Source of the DNA: Fibrobacter sp.
GTDB lineage: Bacteria; Fibrobacterota; Fibrobacteria; Fibrobacterales; Fibrobacteraceae
Direction: 5' to 3'
Length of the DNA stretch: 64,000 nt
Assembly (NCBI GenBank): GCA_017642335.1
Contig: JAGCPF010000063.1
Span: 1-64,000, forward strand
The notes below the pieces were generated by a model. That model saw only the letters and a program-made list of their open reading frames with translations, searched no databases and was not told the origin of the DNA. Positions 25,323-33,554 of the stretch are shown piece after piece. Positions within the stretch are counted from its first letter, which is position 1, and each line of letters opens with the position of its first letter. The position numbers and the translations under genes are program-made.

Positions 25323-27287
25323 ATGAAAAAGTTTAGCATTTATACAACGGCAGCGCTCATGGCGCTTGCATCGAATTTCGCAGGCTGTTCCTCGGACGGT
25401 GACGGTTCCGTTGCCGGCAACAGCTCCGAAGAAACGGGAATCATCGCCTTGGAAAATATTTCCATTGCAGGCGTGGCCCGTGTTGGCTTGATCTTGGAAG
25501 ATGACCAAGAATCTGATTCTGTACAGCGGGAAGAACCGTTGATTACGATATTCAATAATTTTGACAAGGGTTCGGTGGTGACCCTCCATGAACTGGATTG
25601 CAAAACGTTCAACGAAACTGGACGAGATTATGGGGGTAATGTCTATGACGACGAAGGCGCCTACAAGGTCGATAGTATTACGATTACGTGCCCGTATGTT
25701 TTGGTTGAGGTTTCTGGAAAACTCAATAAAGGCTATTACGATGATGGTCGCACGGCTTCTCTCCGGGCCTTGGTGGACTTACAAACTTCTAAGGAGGTGA
25801 ATGTCAACGTATTGACTGGCCTTGCTGTTGAGGGTATTTTGAAAAATGTCAAGGCGGGTTCTAGTTTCGCCAACGCAAAAAAGAATGCGGAACAGGCCGT
25901 GCTCAAAACCTTTGGAATCTACGATGGCCTTGCGAGTTTTGATTCCATGGACATTTCGGGTAATACTAGGTCGGACGGCGCCTTGTATGCCGTAAGTTAC
26001 CTGCTGCGGAACTTCTTGTATTATACGCAGAATGTGGTGTACTTGTCCCAAAACATTGCTAGCGGGGAGGAATGGCTAGATGATTCGCGCATGTTGCAAT
26101 TTGACCTGCAGGGCGGTACTTACAACAAGTCGACCATAGGTAAGGGAGATTTGGCTGACATGGCGATTCGGGCTCGAATGTACAGGTGGCCGAACGAATG
26201 GGTGGCAAAGTACTTGCAGAACTATGTTTTGGTGGGATTTGATTTGGATCGGTGTCAGGAATCCAACCAAGGTACTGAAGTCGCCTTGAAGGAATATTAC
26301 GTGGCACGCTGTGACTCGGGGCTATGGCTCGTGAAGGCGAATTACAGCAACTATGACTTTGGTTTGAGCTACACTACAGGTACCATGGTGGATTCGAGAG
26401 ACAATCACGAATACAAGACGGTCACCTATGATGTGGACGGAGTTGTACAAACCTGGATGGCAGAAAATCTGAATTATGCCGGTGTTGATAGTTTGCTGTG
26501 CCCCGGTGGAGAGAACGCTAATTGCGATACCTATGGGCCTCTTTACCCGTTGAATGTGGCTATGGGAATCTCCAATACGCAGAAGTTCCCGTTGGGTATT
26601 ATAAGGTTCGGCTCTATGGAAAACTGCCTTGATGAGATGAAGGATGGTGCAGATTCCAGCGAATGGCGCGCCCATTGTGAGAAATATTTCGATGGAACGT
26701 ATCTGGTTGTTGGCGGGACCTATAATAGGGGCGAGTACGCTTATGGAAATCTCAATCGTTGCGTGACCGATATGGAAGACAGTGTTTCAACCGAGGATGC
26801 AGAGGATTACTGCGGTGTTTTGTTTGGCGAATTACGAGATTTCGGATGGTTTAAGGCTGAGGAAGGAGGCTACGCCATGTTTTATGCCGCCGACGAGGAT
26901 AGCGTTTACCACCTGCAGCCCCAGGGCATTTGCCCTGAAGGTTGGAGACTCCCAACGGATCAGGATTTCAAAGCTCTTGAAAAGTGGGTTGGGAAAAGCC
27001 GATTTGGCGTGGTCATGAAATCGACGACATGGCCCGAAGCATGGGTAGGAGGGCGCCTTATGTTGGAAGGGGCCGATGCCGTTGGGTTCAATGCGCTTCC
27101 GGCGGGCTATGCCGGGGAGGACATTTGTCAGTTTGAAGAATGTAATTTAGGTAAGGGGGCGACTTTTGCTCTTCAGGGAGGCTCATTCTATGTAATTAGC
27201 TCTGATTATGCGGCAGGATACGCGCGTATAGGCAACATTGCAGTTTCCGTCCGCTGCATCAAGGATTCTGCCGAAGCTCGCGAATAA
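25323..27287 (+). CDS. lipoprotein with Fibrobacter succinogenes major paralogous domain
   Basis: 654 residues. Lipoprotein signal ending NFAGC (Cys23) and an acidic, Ser-rich linker. Then a ~350-residue region whose fold I do not recognise. The 'Fib_succ_major' domain follows from about residue 370: VQTWMAENLNYAG, a Cys-rich stretch with GPLYPLN, then GICPEGWRLPTDQDFKALEKWVG and, at the end, SVRCIKD. This domain occurs in dozens of copies in Fibrobacter genomes, is thought to be exposed at the cell surface, and has unknown function. It is paired with the TIGR02147 gene. A terminator follows. Confidence 0.9.
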   Translation: MKKFSIYTTAALMALASNFAGCSSDGDGSVAGNSSEETGIIALENISIAGVARVGLILEDDQESDSVQREEPLITIFNNFDKGSVVTLHELDCKTFNETGRDYGGNVYDDEGAYKVDSITITCPYVLVEVSGKLNKGYYDDGRTASLRALVDLQTSKEVNVNVLTGLAVEGILKNVKAGSSFANAKKNAEQAVLKTFGIYDGLASFDSMDISGNTRSDGALYAVSYLLRNFLYYTQNVVYLSQNIASGEEWLDDSRMLQFDLQGGTYNKSTIGKGDLADMAIRARMYRWPNEWVAKYLQNYVLVGFDLDRCQESNQGTEVALKEYYVARCDSGLWLVKANYSNYDFGLSYTTGTMVDSRDNHEYKTVTYDVDGVVQTWMAENLNYAGVDSLLCPGGENANCDTYGPLYPLNVAMGISNTQKFPLGIIRFGSMENCLDEMKDGADSSEWRAHCEKYFDGTYLVVGGTYNRGEYAYGNLNRCVTDMEDSVSTEDAEDYCGVLFGELRDFGWFKAEEGGYAMFYAADEDSVYHLQPQGICPEGWRLPTDQDFKALEKWVGKSRFGVVMKSTTWPEAWVGGRLMLEGADAVGFNALPAGYAGEDICQFEECNLGKGATFALQGGSFYVISSDYAAGYARIGNIAVSVRCIKDSAEARE

Positions 27288-27325
27288 AGCCCCAAAAAGA
27301 GCGCCATACGCCGATTGCCCAAAAT

Positions 27326-27381
27326 GTACGGATGAGCCCTTGTGTAAACAAGCCCGTCATCCGTACAGGAGGGCTTTTTTT
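27326..27381 (+). terminator. Rho-independent terminator after paralogous-domain lipoprotein
   Basis: GTACGGATGA (27326-27335) pairs with TCATCCGTAC (27357-27366). Alternatively GCCCT near 27336 pairs with AGGGC before the T run (to 27381). Either fold gives a terminator. Confidence 0.8.
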
Positions 27382-27501
27382 ATAAAATTTATACAGATGT
27401 GCACTAAAACATCCATGTAAGTAGTAGTTTTTGCAAAAGATTTGTTATTTTTGTACTCAAAATCGTGTTTTGAAACTATTTTTAGGGAGCGAAATTCTGC
27501 A

Positions 27502-27531
27502 TTGACACTTCATATAACAAAAATATATGAT
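27502..27531 (+). promoter_or_regulatory. sigma-70-like promoter of the AIPR gene
   Basis: TTGACA (27502-27507), 18-base spacer, TATGAT (27526-27531), about 30 bases before the ATG at 27561. Confidence 0.55.
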
Positions 27532-27560
27532 GTGACAATAGTATAATAACTGAGGAAAAA

Positions 27561-29453
27561 ATGGAACTAACAAAATCGCAGGAACGCCGCCTGGCATTTG
27601 TTGCTAGCCTCTTAAGTCTCAATCCTAACGACCCCACTGACAGAATTAAAGCTCTCAGGCACCTGAATCTGGATGAAGATGGATGCTTCCATGGATTCCA
27701 GTATTCCCAGGGCTTCCTGGAATTCTTTATCTTCCTCGACGAGACCACTCCGCTTGAGAAGGTGGTTTCTCACCTGACGAAGGACCTGAAGCAGCTGCAG
27801 ATCGCCGTGTTCCGTACGAGCGATCCTGAGAATCCGTTCTTCATGTCGCTCCGCGAAGAGGCTGATCCCTGGGCCATCAACAAGATTAGCGAAGAAGAGG
27901 AAGAAGAGGGCGACGATACTCCGGCCAGCCGCCCCTACATGGAAACTCTTGAGATTACCGTGCTCCGCACACGTGCGAGCCGCGACATCACGGACAGCGA
28001 ACTGGAACGCACCCTCAAGGACATGCGCCGCAAGCTCTCCATCTGGAAGACCGAAGTCAAGGCCAAGCTCGAAATTATCGCCGAGCACGACGACCTGACC
28101 CGTGATTTCCGCTCTGTGGACGACAAGCTTGAAATCGTGATGGATTCCGATCCGTTGCACATGACCAGCGAACATGGCGAACTCTTCCTCGGTTTCTGCC
28201 CGATTCGCACGATTTTCGATTACCACGTGAACCTGGGTAAGCGTCTCAAGACGAAGCACAACATGGCTATCGTCTCGAGCAACATCCGTACCTACCTCGG
28301 CAACCTCACGCACACGAACGCCGCCCTTATCGATGCCTTCCAGACCATGGAACGCGCCGACGACAAGAACGTGGACGTGGAAGATTTCCCGTTCCTGCAT
28401 AACGGTATGACGCTGACCGGCGACGACCTGCGCCTCAAGGAACGCGACGGCAAGAAGGTGCTGTTCATCGAACGCCCGAAAATCATCAACGGTGCCCAGA
28501 GCTTGTTCACCTACGAAAACTATTTCAAGAAGAGCAAGAAGCCGGTGAACCCGAAGGTGCTCGTGAAGGTCGTGGTGCCGTACCCCGGTGCCGATACCTT
28601 CCTGAACCAGGTGACCATGGCGAACAACCGCCAGAACCCGGTGTTCAGCTACCACCTGCGCGCCGCCGACGACCTGCAGTTCTTCATCTGGCAGCGCTAC
28701 CAGGAAGAAGGCTTCACCTACGTTTACAAGGACGGTGTGCGCCTCAAAGCCCGTACCCGTAAGCTCGAAGTCCGCATGCGCCCGGAACTCGCCAAGACGC
28801 TGTTCATGATGGACGGCAAGCTCAGCGAATGCCGCTCCAGCGACTGCATCTTCGACAAGGAAACGCTGTACCAGCGTTGCTTCGGCGCCTTCGTTCGCGT
28901 TGCCCCCGAAAAGGAAAAGGATTTCGTCCGCAAGACCATCGCCTACACCAAGGCTTGGCAGTTGCTGACTCGTTTGCCCATCAAGATTCGCCGCGTGGTC
29001 CCGGGCCAGGGCGTGTCTATCGAGGCCAACGACGATAACCCGCTGACAAGGATTACCTGGAACGGTCGCCTCGAAGACAAGTTCATCTTCCGCAGCGCCG
29101 TGAAGGACCTCGTGGTGGCCATTGCGCTCCGCCACTGGCTCATCTACGGCGACCCGATTCGCGATTTCGAGTACCTCGTCGAAAACGAGCTCGACTTCAA
29201 CGAGTCCCTGCTGAAGTATGCCTCAAAGATCTACAGCGAAGACCTGAAGGGCATCCTCATCAACGAGTTCAAGGACAACCACGACTACTACGACACCATC
29301 ACGACGATTGACAAGGATTCTGGCGAATCCGTCGAACGTCGCCTGTGGAAGGGCTTTGCCAATACCGCTACCTACGAAAAGGTCATGGACCTCCTCGAAA
29401 AGAAGGATCCGGCCTGGAAGAAGTGCCGCGGCGGCATCGAGGCCTTTATCTAA
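27561..29453 (+). CDS. AIPR family protein (abortive infection phage resistance type)
   Basis: 630 residues. The central signature fits AIPR: NIRTYLGNLTHTNAALIDAF (residues 241-260), FLHNGMTL (278-285, the 'NNGI/NGMT' strand) and PKIINGAQS (306-314), followed by VKVVVPY and ATMANNRQNPV-like TMANNRQNPV. The family was named from a lactococcal abortive-infection protein and often sits in phage-defence clusters. The biochemical activity is not established. The N-terminal ~200 residues include an acidic run (EEEEEEGDD). Strong codon bias resembling that of neighbours suggests it is not a recent arrival. It stands alone between terminators. Confidence 0.8.
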   Translation: MELTKSQERRLAFVASLLSLNPNDPTDRIKALRHLNLDEDGCFHGFQYSQGFLEFFIFLDETTPLEKVVSHLTKDLKQLQIAVFRTSDPENPFFMSLREEADPWAINKISEEEEEEGDDTPASRPYMETLEITVLRTRASRDITDSELERTLKDMRRKLSIWKTEVKAKLEIIAEHDDLTRDFRSVDDKLEIVMDSDPLHMTSEHGELFLGFCPIRTIFDYHVNLGKRLKTKHNMAIVSSNIRTYLGNLTHTNAALIDAFQTMERADDKNVDVEDFPFLHNGMTLTGDDLRLKERDGKKVLFIERPKIINGAQSLFTYENYFKKSKKPVNPKVLVKVVVPYPGADTFLNQVTMANNRQNPVFSYHLRAADDLQFFIWQRYQEEGFTYVYKDGVRLKARTRKLEVRMRPELAKTLFMMDGKLSECRSSDCIFDKETLYQRCFGAFVRVAPEKEKDFVRKTIAYTKAWQLLTRLPIKIRRVVPGQGVSIEANDDNPLTRITWNGRLEDKFIFRSAVKDLVVAIALRHWLIYGDPIRDFEYLVENELDFNESLLKYASKIYSEDLKGILINEFKDNHDYYDTITTIDKDSGESVERRLWKGFANTATYEKVMDLLEKKDPAWKKCRGGIEAFI

Positions 29454-29491
29454 GAATCGCCTCGGCTTAGCCTAAAAAGTTCAAACTTTTG

Positions 29492-29523
29492 ATAAACGCC
29501 CGCTTGTAAAAGCGGGCGTTTAT
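29492..29523. terminator. strong hairpin terminator after AIPR gene
   Basis: A perfect 13-bp stem: ATAAACGCCCGCT (29492-29504), loop TGTAAA, AGCGGGCGTTTAT (29511-29523). The T run is weak, but the stem is GC-rich and lies ~40 bases after the stop. Confidence 0.75.
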
Positions 29524-29673
29524 CTTGTATAGACAATGTAATACAAGATAGAGAAATGTTAATTTCATTGTAATTATTGCAGTAATTTTCGTAATTTGTA
29601 TGTATCATGTCTGTTGACGTTTGGGTATTTGTATACTAAATTCGTGATAAGTTCATGAGACAAGGAGCTAATG

Positions 29674-29886
29674 ATGCCTGTAGTATGTGTCAGGATGGAT
29701 GAGGAAACTAAGAAAAAATTCGATGCGTTTTGTAGTTCCGTAGGCATTACAATCTCGGCAGCCGTGAACATGTTTGCGAAAATGACAATTCGCGAAGATA
29801 GGCTGCCTTTTGATGTGTGCGGTTCTTCGTTTGCAAAGCGGGGCCGTGGCAACGTCCAGTGCCCGTCGGATTCGGATAAGGGTTGA
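29674..29886 (+). CDS. RelB/DinJ-like antitoxin without visible toxin
   Basis: 70 residues from the second of two adjacent ATGs (29674), which is 6 bases from AAGGAG (29662-29667). VCVRMDEETKKKFDAFCSSVGITISAAVNMFAKM is the ribbon-helix-helix domain of the RelB/DinJ antitoxins, and IREDRLPFDV is the usual following segment. The expected RelE/YafQ toxin gene is not found downstream; the oppositely directed diguanylate cyclase gene ends 27 bases after this stop. It is an orphan antitoxin or a stand-alone regulator. Confidence 0.8.
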   Translation: MPVVCVRMDEETKKKFDAFCSSVGITISAAVNMFAKMTIREDRLPFDVCGSSFAKRGRGNVQCPSDSDKG

Positions 29887-29912
29887 CTCTTGTTGCCGCT
29901 ACCTTGCGGCTT

Positions 29913-31565
29913 TTAAACCTTGAAATTCCCGATATTTTGCATCGGTCCGTTGATTGCGGACATCCCGTTGGCGTGAGAAATTTTACGGGATTCTTTCATT
30001 TCTTTCTTTATGCGGTACATTTCTTTGTCGGCACGTTTCTGTACGGTCGAAACGTTCGTGTCGCTGACATTCCTGAGAGAATAACCGCATGCAACGCTTA
30101 GGCGTTCCCATGCCTTCTCGGCGATAGTCGATTCGTTCATGTTTTCGTTCATTTGCAGAATCAGCTCGCCGCGGTTCTGAAGATCCTTACCCGTGAGAAT
30201 GACGATGAATTCGTCGCCGCCAATGCGGAATACGGGGCTGTGGCTGAATGTTGTGCATATCAGTTGGCAGCAGTTGATGAGGTAGGCATTGCCGTTGTCG
30301 TGTCCGTAGTTCTCGTTAATGGCTTTGAGGTCGTTGAGGTTGCAGACCATGATGCCGAATTCGCCCAGTTGCCGGTTCGCAATCTTGGTGTCGAGTTCCT
30401 TGCAGTAGGCTTCGTAGGCGGTCCTATTGCGTATGCCGGTGAGCGAGTCCCTGTAGGCGAGTCCCTGGATTTGGCCGAGGTATTGCTGCATGTGGTCCTT
30501 CGCCGTCTGGAAACTCTTGGAAAGGTCTCCGATTTCGTCGTTGGTCTCGACCTTGAATTCCACCTTCATGTCGCCGTTTATTAGTTTGTTTGCGGTCTCC
30601 GTCAAGTTGAGGATGGGCTTGGTGATGGAATAAGCCACCATGGCCGAAACGAAGGAGAAAAGGATTAGCAGGAATATGGCGAAGAGCAGAATTTCGACAA
30701 GGAGTTTATAGCGCTCGGCGTTGATTTCTGCTTCGGGAACCTGGATGCCGAAAGCCATGCCGTTAGGTAACTGGGCTCGCAGGACGCGGTAGCCTTTATG
30801 CGACTTGAGTGTGGTTCCAGGCTTCTTGGTTGGGTGGACGATTATCTTGCCGTTGTCGTCTTCGAGGAACGCGTATCCGGAGTGGTAGACCTTGATCCCC
30901 GAAACGAACTTGATGATGTAGTTGAAATCCAAGTCGATTCCGAGAACGCCGATTTCCTTGTCGAACTTGATAAGAGGCACCACGTACGAAATCATGTAGA
31001 CGTTGAAATTCTTGTTCTGGTAGGGCAGGAGCCATAGGGGCTTGCCGGTTTTGAGGGGCTGGTAGAACCAGCCAACGTGTTCCGTATCGGTCGTGTCGTA
31101 TTTCGATAGGTCGGTCGGGGTGGAGTTCTCGAATTCGCCGGTTTCCTTATTCTTTGTGATTAGGATTCCCGACGTAGGTGACGTTAGCTGCGGATTGTAG
31201 CGCAGGTAAGCTGCGGTTGTGCTCTTGATGTTGCTCAGGGACGCAAGGATGTACTCGTTGACCTTTTGCGTAATTTCGTCGCGTGTCTCGACTTTTTCGA
31301 GGCTTTCGACCGAGGGGATGTCGGTAAGGATTGCCGCCGAAACGCTGGTGGCGTAATGTTCGATGCCGATAAAGAGGGGCGCAATCTTGTGCAGCTCGAC
31401 GGCAAGCCTGTTTTCAAGGAACTCCTGTGAGCGCTTTTGCAGGATGTTGCTGGTGAAGTACAGCGCAAGCCCTCCCAGCGAGAGGGTACAGAGAATCAGG
31501 CCGGATAAGGACAACCCGAATATTTTTTTGTGAATCGGTATTCTCACGTTTCCCCCTTCTGTCAT
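29913..31565 (-). CDS. Cache-HAMP-GGDEF diguanylate cyclase
   Basis: 550 residues. A first membrane helix at ~15-38, a periplasmic double-Cache-type sensor (~40-290) with DTEHVGWFYQPLKTGKPLWL and VLGIDLDFNYI, a second helix at ~295-320, a HAMP segment (SITKPILNLTETANKLINGDM), and a GGDEF domain with RDSLTGIRNRTAYE and FRIGGDEFIVIL (GGDEF near residue 447). It makes cyclic di-GMP in response to an external ligand. No RxxD inhibitory site precedes GGDEF. The ATG overlaps the DUF167 stop (ATGA). A GTG six codons in (31547), behind AGGGGG, is an alternative start. Confidence 0.93.
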   Translation of the reverse strand: MTEGGNVRIPIHKKIFGLSLSGLILCTLSLGGLALYFTSNILQKRSQEFLENRLAVELHKIAPLFIGIEHYATSVSAAILTDIPSVESLEKVETRDEITQKVNEYILASLSNIKSTTAAYLRYNPQLTSPTSGILITKNKETGEFENSTPTDLSKYDTTDTEHVGWFYQPLKTGKPLWLLPYQNKNFNVYMISYVVPLIKFDKEIGVLGIDLDFNYIIKFVSGIKVYHSGYAFLEDDNGKIIVHPTKKPGTTLKSHKGYRVLRAQLPNGMAFGIQVPEAEINAERYKLLVEILLFAIFLLILFSFVSAMVAYSITKPILNLTETANKLINGDMKVEFKVETNDEIGDLSKSFQTAKDHMQQYLGQIQGLAYRDSLTGIRNRTAYEAYCKELDTKIANRQLGEFGIMVCNLNDLKAINENYGHDNGNAYLINCCQLICTTFSHSPVFRIGGDEFIVILTGKDLQNRGELILQMNENMNESTIAEKAWERLSVACGYSLRNVSDTNVSTVQKRADKEMYRIKKEMKESRKISHANGMSAINGPMQNIGNFKV

Positions 31566-31786
31566 TTCCCTCGCACCTCGACGACCTTCTTATTGCTGGT
31601 GCTCCCCAGCACCACTTCTACGTCTCTCTTGTGGACTTTGAAGTGGTCAGCAATAAGCTCGCAGATAGCTTCGTTCGCTGCCCCGTCTACGGGCGGCGCC
31701 TTGACGTCTACCTTGAGGCTTCCGTCCGGCTGGACCGTAATACAGTCGCGCTTGCTCCGCGCATGGACCTTGATGTTGATGCGCAT
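31562..31786 (-). CDS. DUF167/YggU family protein
   Basis: 74 residues from the ATG at 31786; the longer frame upstream is an overlap with the DivIVA gene. MRINIKVHARSKRD, VDVKAPPVDGAANEAICELIADHF, VHKRDVEVVLGSTSNKKVVEV is the YggU fold. Function is unknown. It lies between the DivIVA and diguanylate cyclase genes and overlaps both closely (ATGA with the cyclase). Confidence 0.9.
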   Translation of the reverse strand: MRINIKVHARSKRDCITVQPDGSLKVDVKAPPVDGAANEAICELIADHFKVHKRDVEVVLGSTSNKKVVEVRGK

Positions 31787-31803
31787 GGCCCGATCGTTTC
31801 CGT

Positions 31804-32322
31804 TTATGCGAGGACGTTTCCGATAGGTGCTGTGGACGTTTCCTTCGGAGCCATGGCTTCCAGTTCGCGTTGGTCGTTTTCCATGGCTTCCAGCAGTTCT
31901 TCTTGTCCGCGAATAAGGGCTCGGCAACGGATGAAGTAGTTGCTGCGGAGTTGCTTGAGCTGTTCGATTTCCATGCGGAGGTTTTCGGCCTCGCGTTTTG
32001 TGTTTTCTACTTCGCGGATAGCTCTAGCTTTTGCCTCGGCAATGATAATCTCGGCTTCCTTTTCGGCAGTCGCTTTTACCTCGTCCACCGTCTTTTGCAT
32101 GGTGACGACTGCATCCTGGATGGTCTTCTCGATCTGCTTGTAGTAGTTGACGCGCTGTTCGGCAATCTTGAGCCGTTCAGTCAGGTCTGTGCGGTCGCGC
32201 GACATTTGCTCGAAGGCTACGGCGGCCGTTTCGAGGAAGGCCTTGACTTCTTCTCCGTCGACTCCTCCGAAATTTTTCTTGTGGAAAGTTTGATTTCGGA
32301 TGTCCAAAGGTGTCAGTTCCAT
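31804..32322 (-). CDS. divIVA: DivIVA domain protein
   Basis: 172 residues. ELTPLDIRNQTFHKKNFGGVDGEEVKAFLETAA is the membrane-curvature-binding DivIVA N-terminus. A coiled coil extends through residues ~40-150, with EAEIIIAEAKARAIREVENTKREAE. Such proteins mark poles and septa in cell growth. It is the first gene of a likely three-gene unit with DUF167 and the cyclase. Confidence 0.9.
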   Translation of the reverse strand: MELTPLDIRNQTFHKKNFGGVDGEEVKAFLETAAVAFEQMSRDRTDLTERLKIAEQRVNYYKQIEKTIQDAVVTMQKTVDEVKATAEKEAEIIIAEAKARAIREVENTKREAENLRMEIEQLKQLRSNYFIRCRALIRGQEELLEAMENDQRELEAMAPKETSTAPIGNVLA

Positions 32323-32454
32323 ATATATACCTACCGAGGGTTGCTAGTTGGATAACTAAGAATAATATAACAAAGTAGAGTTTTGGAAAAAACTCCAAAA
32401 TGTCGAAAAAAGTGGGAAAAGGCTCGGTTGGAACGATGAAACTCAAGCAGATGT

Positions 32455-32476
32455 CTACATTATCTAGATAATGTAG
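32455..32476. other. 22-bp perfect palindrome over the serine acetyltransferase stop
   Basis: Each half is CTACATTATCT and its reverse complement, with no loop. The TAG stop of the acetyltransferase gene (32464-32466) is in the middle. There is no clear T run, so a terminator or a protein site are both possible. Confidence 0.6.
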
Positions 32477-33423
32477 TACCACTCCTCGCTTTGGGTAATT
32501 TCTTCGGTCTTGTGCTTGTTGTCGGTAGAGACGTAGTCCATTTCGAGGTTCTTCATGCTCACGCGCGTATTTGCCGCTACGGAACTCGTGATGAAGGCGT
32601 TGCCGCCGATGACTGCGTTTTCGCCTATCACGGTTTCGCCGCCGAGAATGGAAGCTCCTGCGTAAATTGTTACGTTGTCCCGAATTGTCGGGTGGCGCTT
32701 TTTACCCGAAAGGCGCTGGCCTCCACGCGTCGAGAGTGCACCGAGGGTAACTCCCTGGTAAATCTTCACGTTCTTGCCGATGACAGCGGTTTCTCCAATC
32801 ACGATTCCGGTGCCGTGATCGATAAAGAAGTACTTGCCGATGGATGCGCCCGGGTGGATGTCAATTCCCGTTTTGGAGTGTGCGTATTCGGTCATGAGCC
32901 GCGGTAAAACTGGAACATGCAACAGGTAAAGTTCATGGGCGATGCGGAAGATGGTTGTCGCCATGAGGCCGGGGTATGCGAGGATGATTTCGTCAAGACA
33001 GCAGGCGGCAGGGTCGCCATCAAAGGCTGCGTGCAAATCCGTTTCGAGGAATTCGCGGATTTGCGGAATCTTTGCGAAGAACTCCTTGCAAATACGGTAG
33101 CTTTCAATCTTGCGCTCTTCCGAAGTCATGGTGCCACGGAGCTTGCAGTAATCCAGCGCAATCGCTATCTGCTTATGAAGATGGTAAAAGGTGTCTTCGA
33201 TTAGGACTGCAAAACTGTTCTTGGGATTGTAAATCTTATGCGTACGGTCCCTAAAATGCCCAGGATAGACGACGCGAATCAAGTTTTGCAAAATCGTCTG
33301 AATCTCGGCCTGGTCAGGTCGATTGTAGATGTCGATGTTGTCGATATGCTTGCCGCGATTGTAATCGGCAAAAATCGTCTGTACCGCTTTTTCAACTTCA
33401 GATTCTTGGATAAGTTCGTGCAT
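32464..33423 (-). CDS. serine O-acetyltransferase (EpsC/SrpH type)
   Basis: 319 residues. An N-terminal helical domain is followed by the left-handed beta-helix acetyltransferase domain: SKTGIDIHPGASIGKYFFIDHGTGIVIGETAVIGKNVKIYQGVTLGA, then GKKRHPTIRDNVTIYAGASILGG. It acetylates serine to O-acetylserine for cysteine synthesis. The longer N-terminal part is as in the EpsC/SrpH subgroup. It lies downstream of the encapsulin and cysteine desulfurase genes on the same strand, the same trio as in known family 2A encapsulin loci. A 130-base gap with a repeat element separates it from the desulfurase gene. Confidence 0.93.
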   Translation of the reverse strand: MHELIQESEVEKAVQTIFADYNRGKHIDNIDIYNRPDQAEIQTILQNLIRVVYPGHFRDRTHKIYNPKNSFAVLIEDTFYHLHKQIAIALDYCKLRGTMTSEERKIESYRICKEFFAKIPQIREFLETDLHAAFDGDPAACCLDEIILAYPGLMATTIFRIAHELYLLHVPVLPRLMTEYAHSKTGIDIHPGASIGKYFFIDHGTGIVIGETAVIGKNVKIYQGVTLGALSTRGGQRLSGKKRHPTIRDNVTIYAGASILGGETVIGENAVIGGNAFITSSVAANTRVSMKNLEMDYVSTDNKHKTEEITQSEEWYYII

Positions 33424-33431
33424 AGGGCGTA

Positions 33432-33548
33432 TTAATGTAAGGGAAAATGTTAGACGAGAGACGAAAGACGAGAGACGAAAGACGAGAGAAAAGATTTGTT
33501 TAAATATCTCTAGTCTCTCGTCTGTAGGCGCGTAGCGCCGTTCTTTCG
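33432..33548. repeat. intergenic inverted-repeat element
   Basis: GACGAGAGACGAAAGACGAG with a repeated GACGA(A/G)AGAC unit (about 33453-33485) is answered by CTAGTCTCTCGTCT and TTCTTTCGTCTTAC on the other side (33510-33552). A small GGCGC-GTA-GCGCC palindrome lies at about 33526. It sits between the desulfurase and acetyltransferase genes and is a long imperfect stem. Confidence 0.6.
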
Positions 33549-33554
33549 TCTTAC

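Noticed and set aside
27612..29135. 507-residue open frame on the minus strand
   Set aside because: It is antisense to the AIPR gene; the AIPR frame has the recognisable motifs.
29883..30101. candidate toxin gene after the RelB-like antitoxin
   Set aside because: The frame is antisense to the GGDEF domain gene and shows no RelE/YafQ features.
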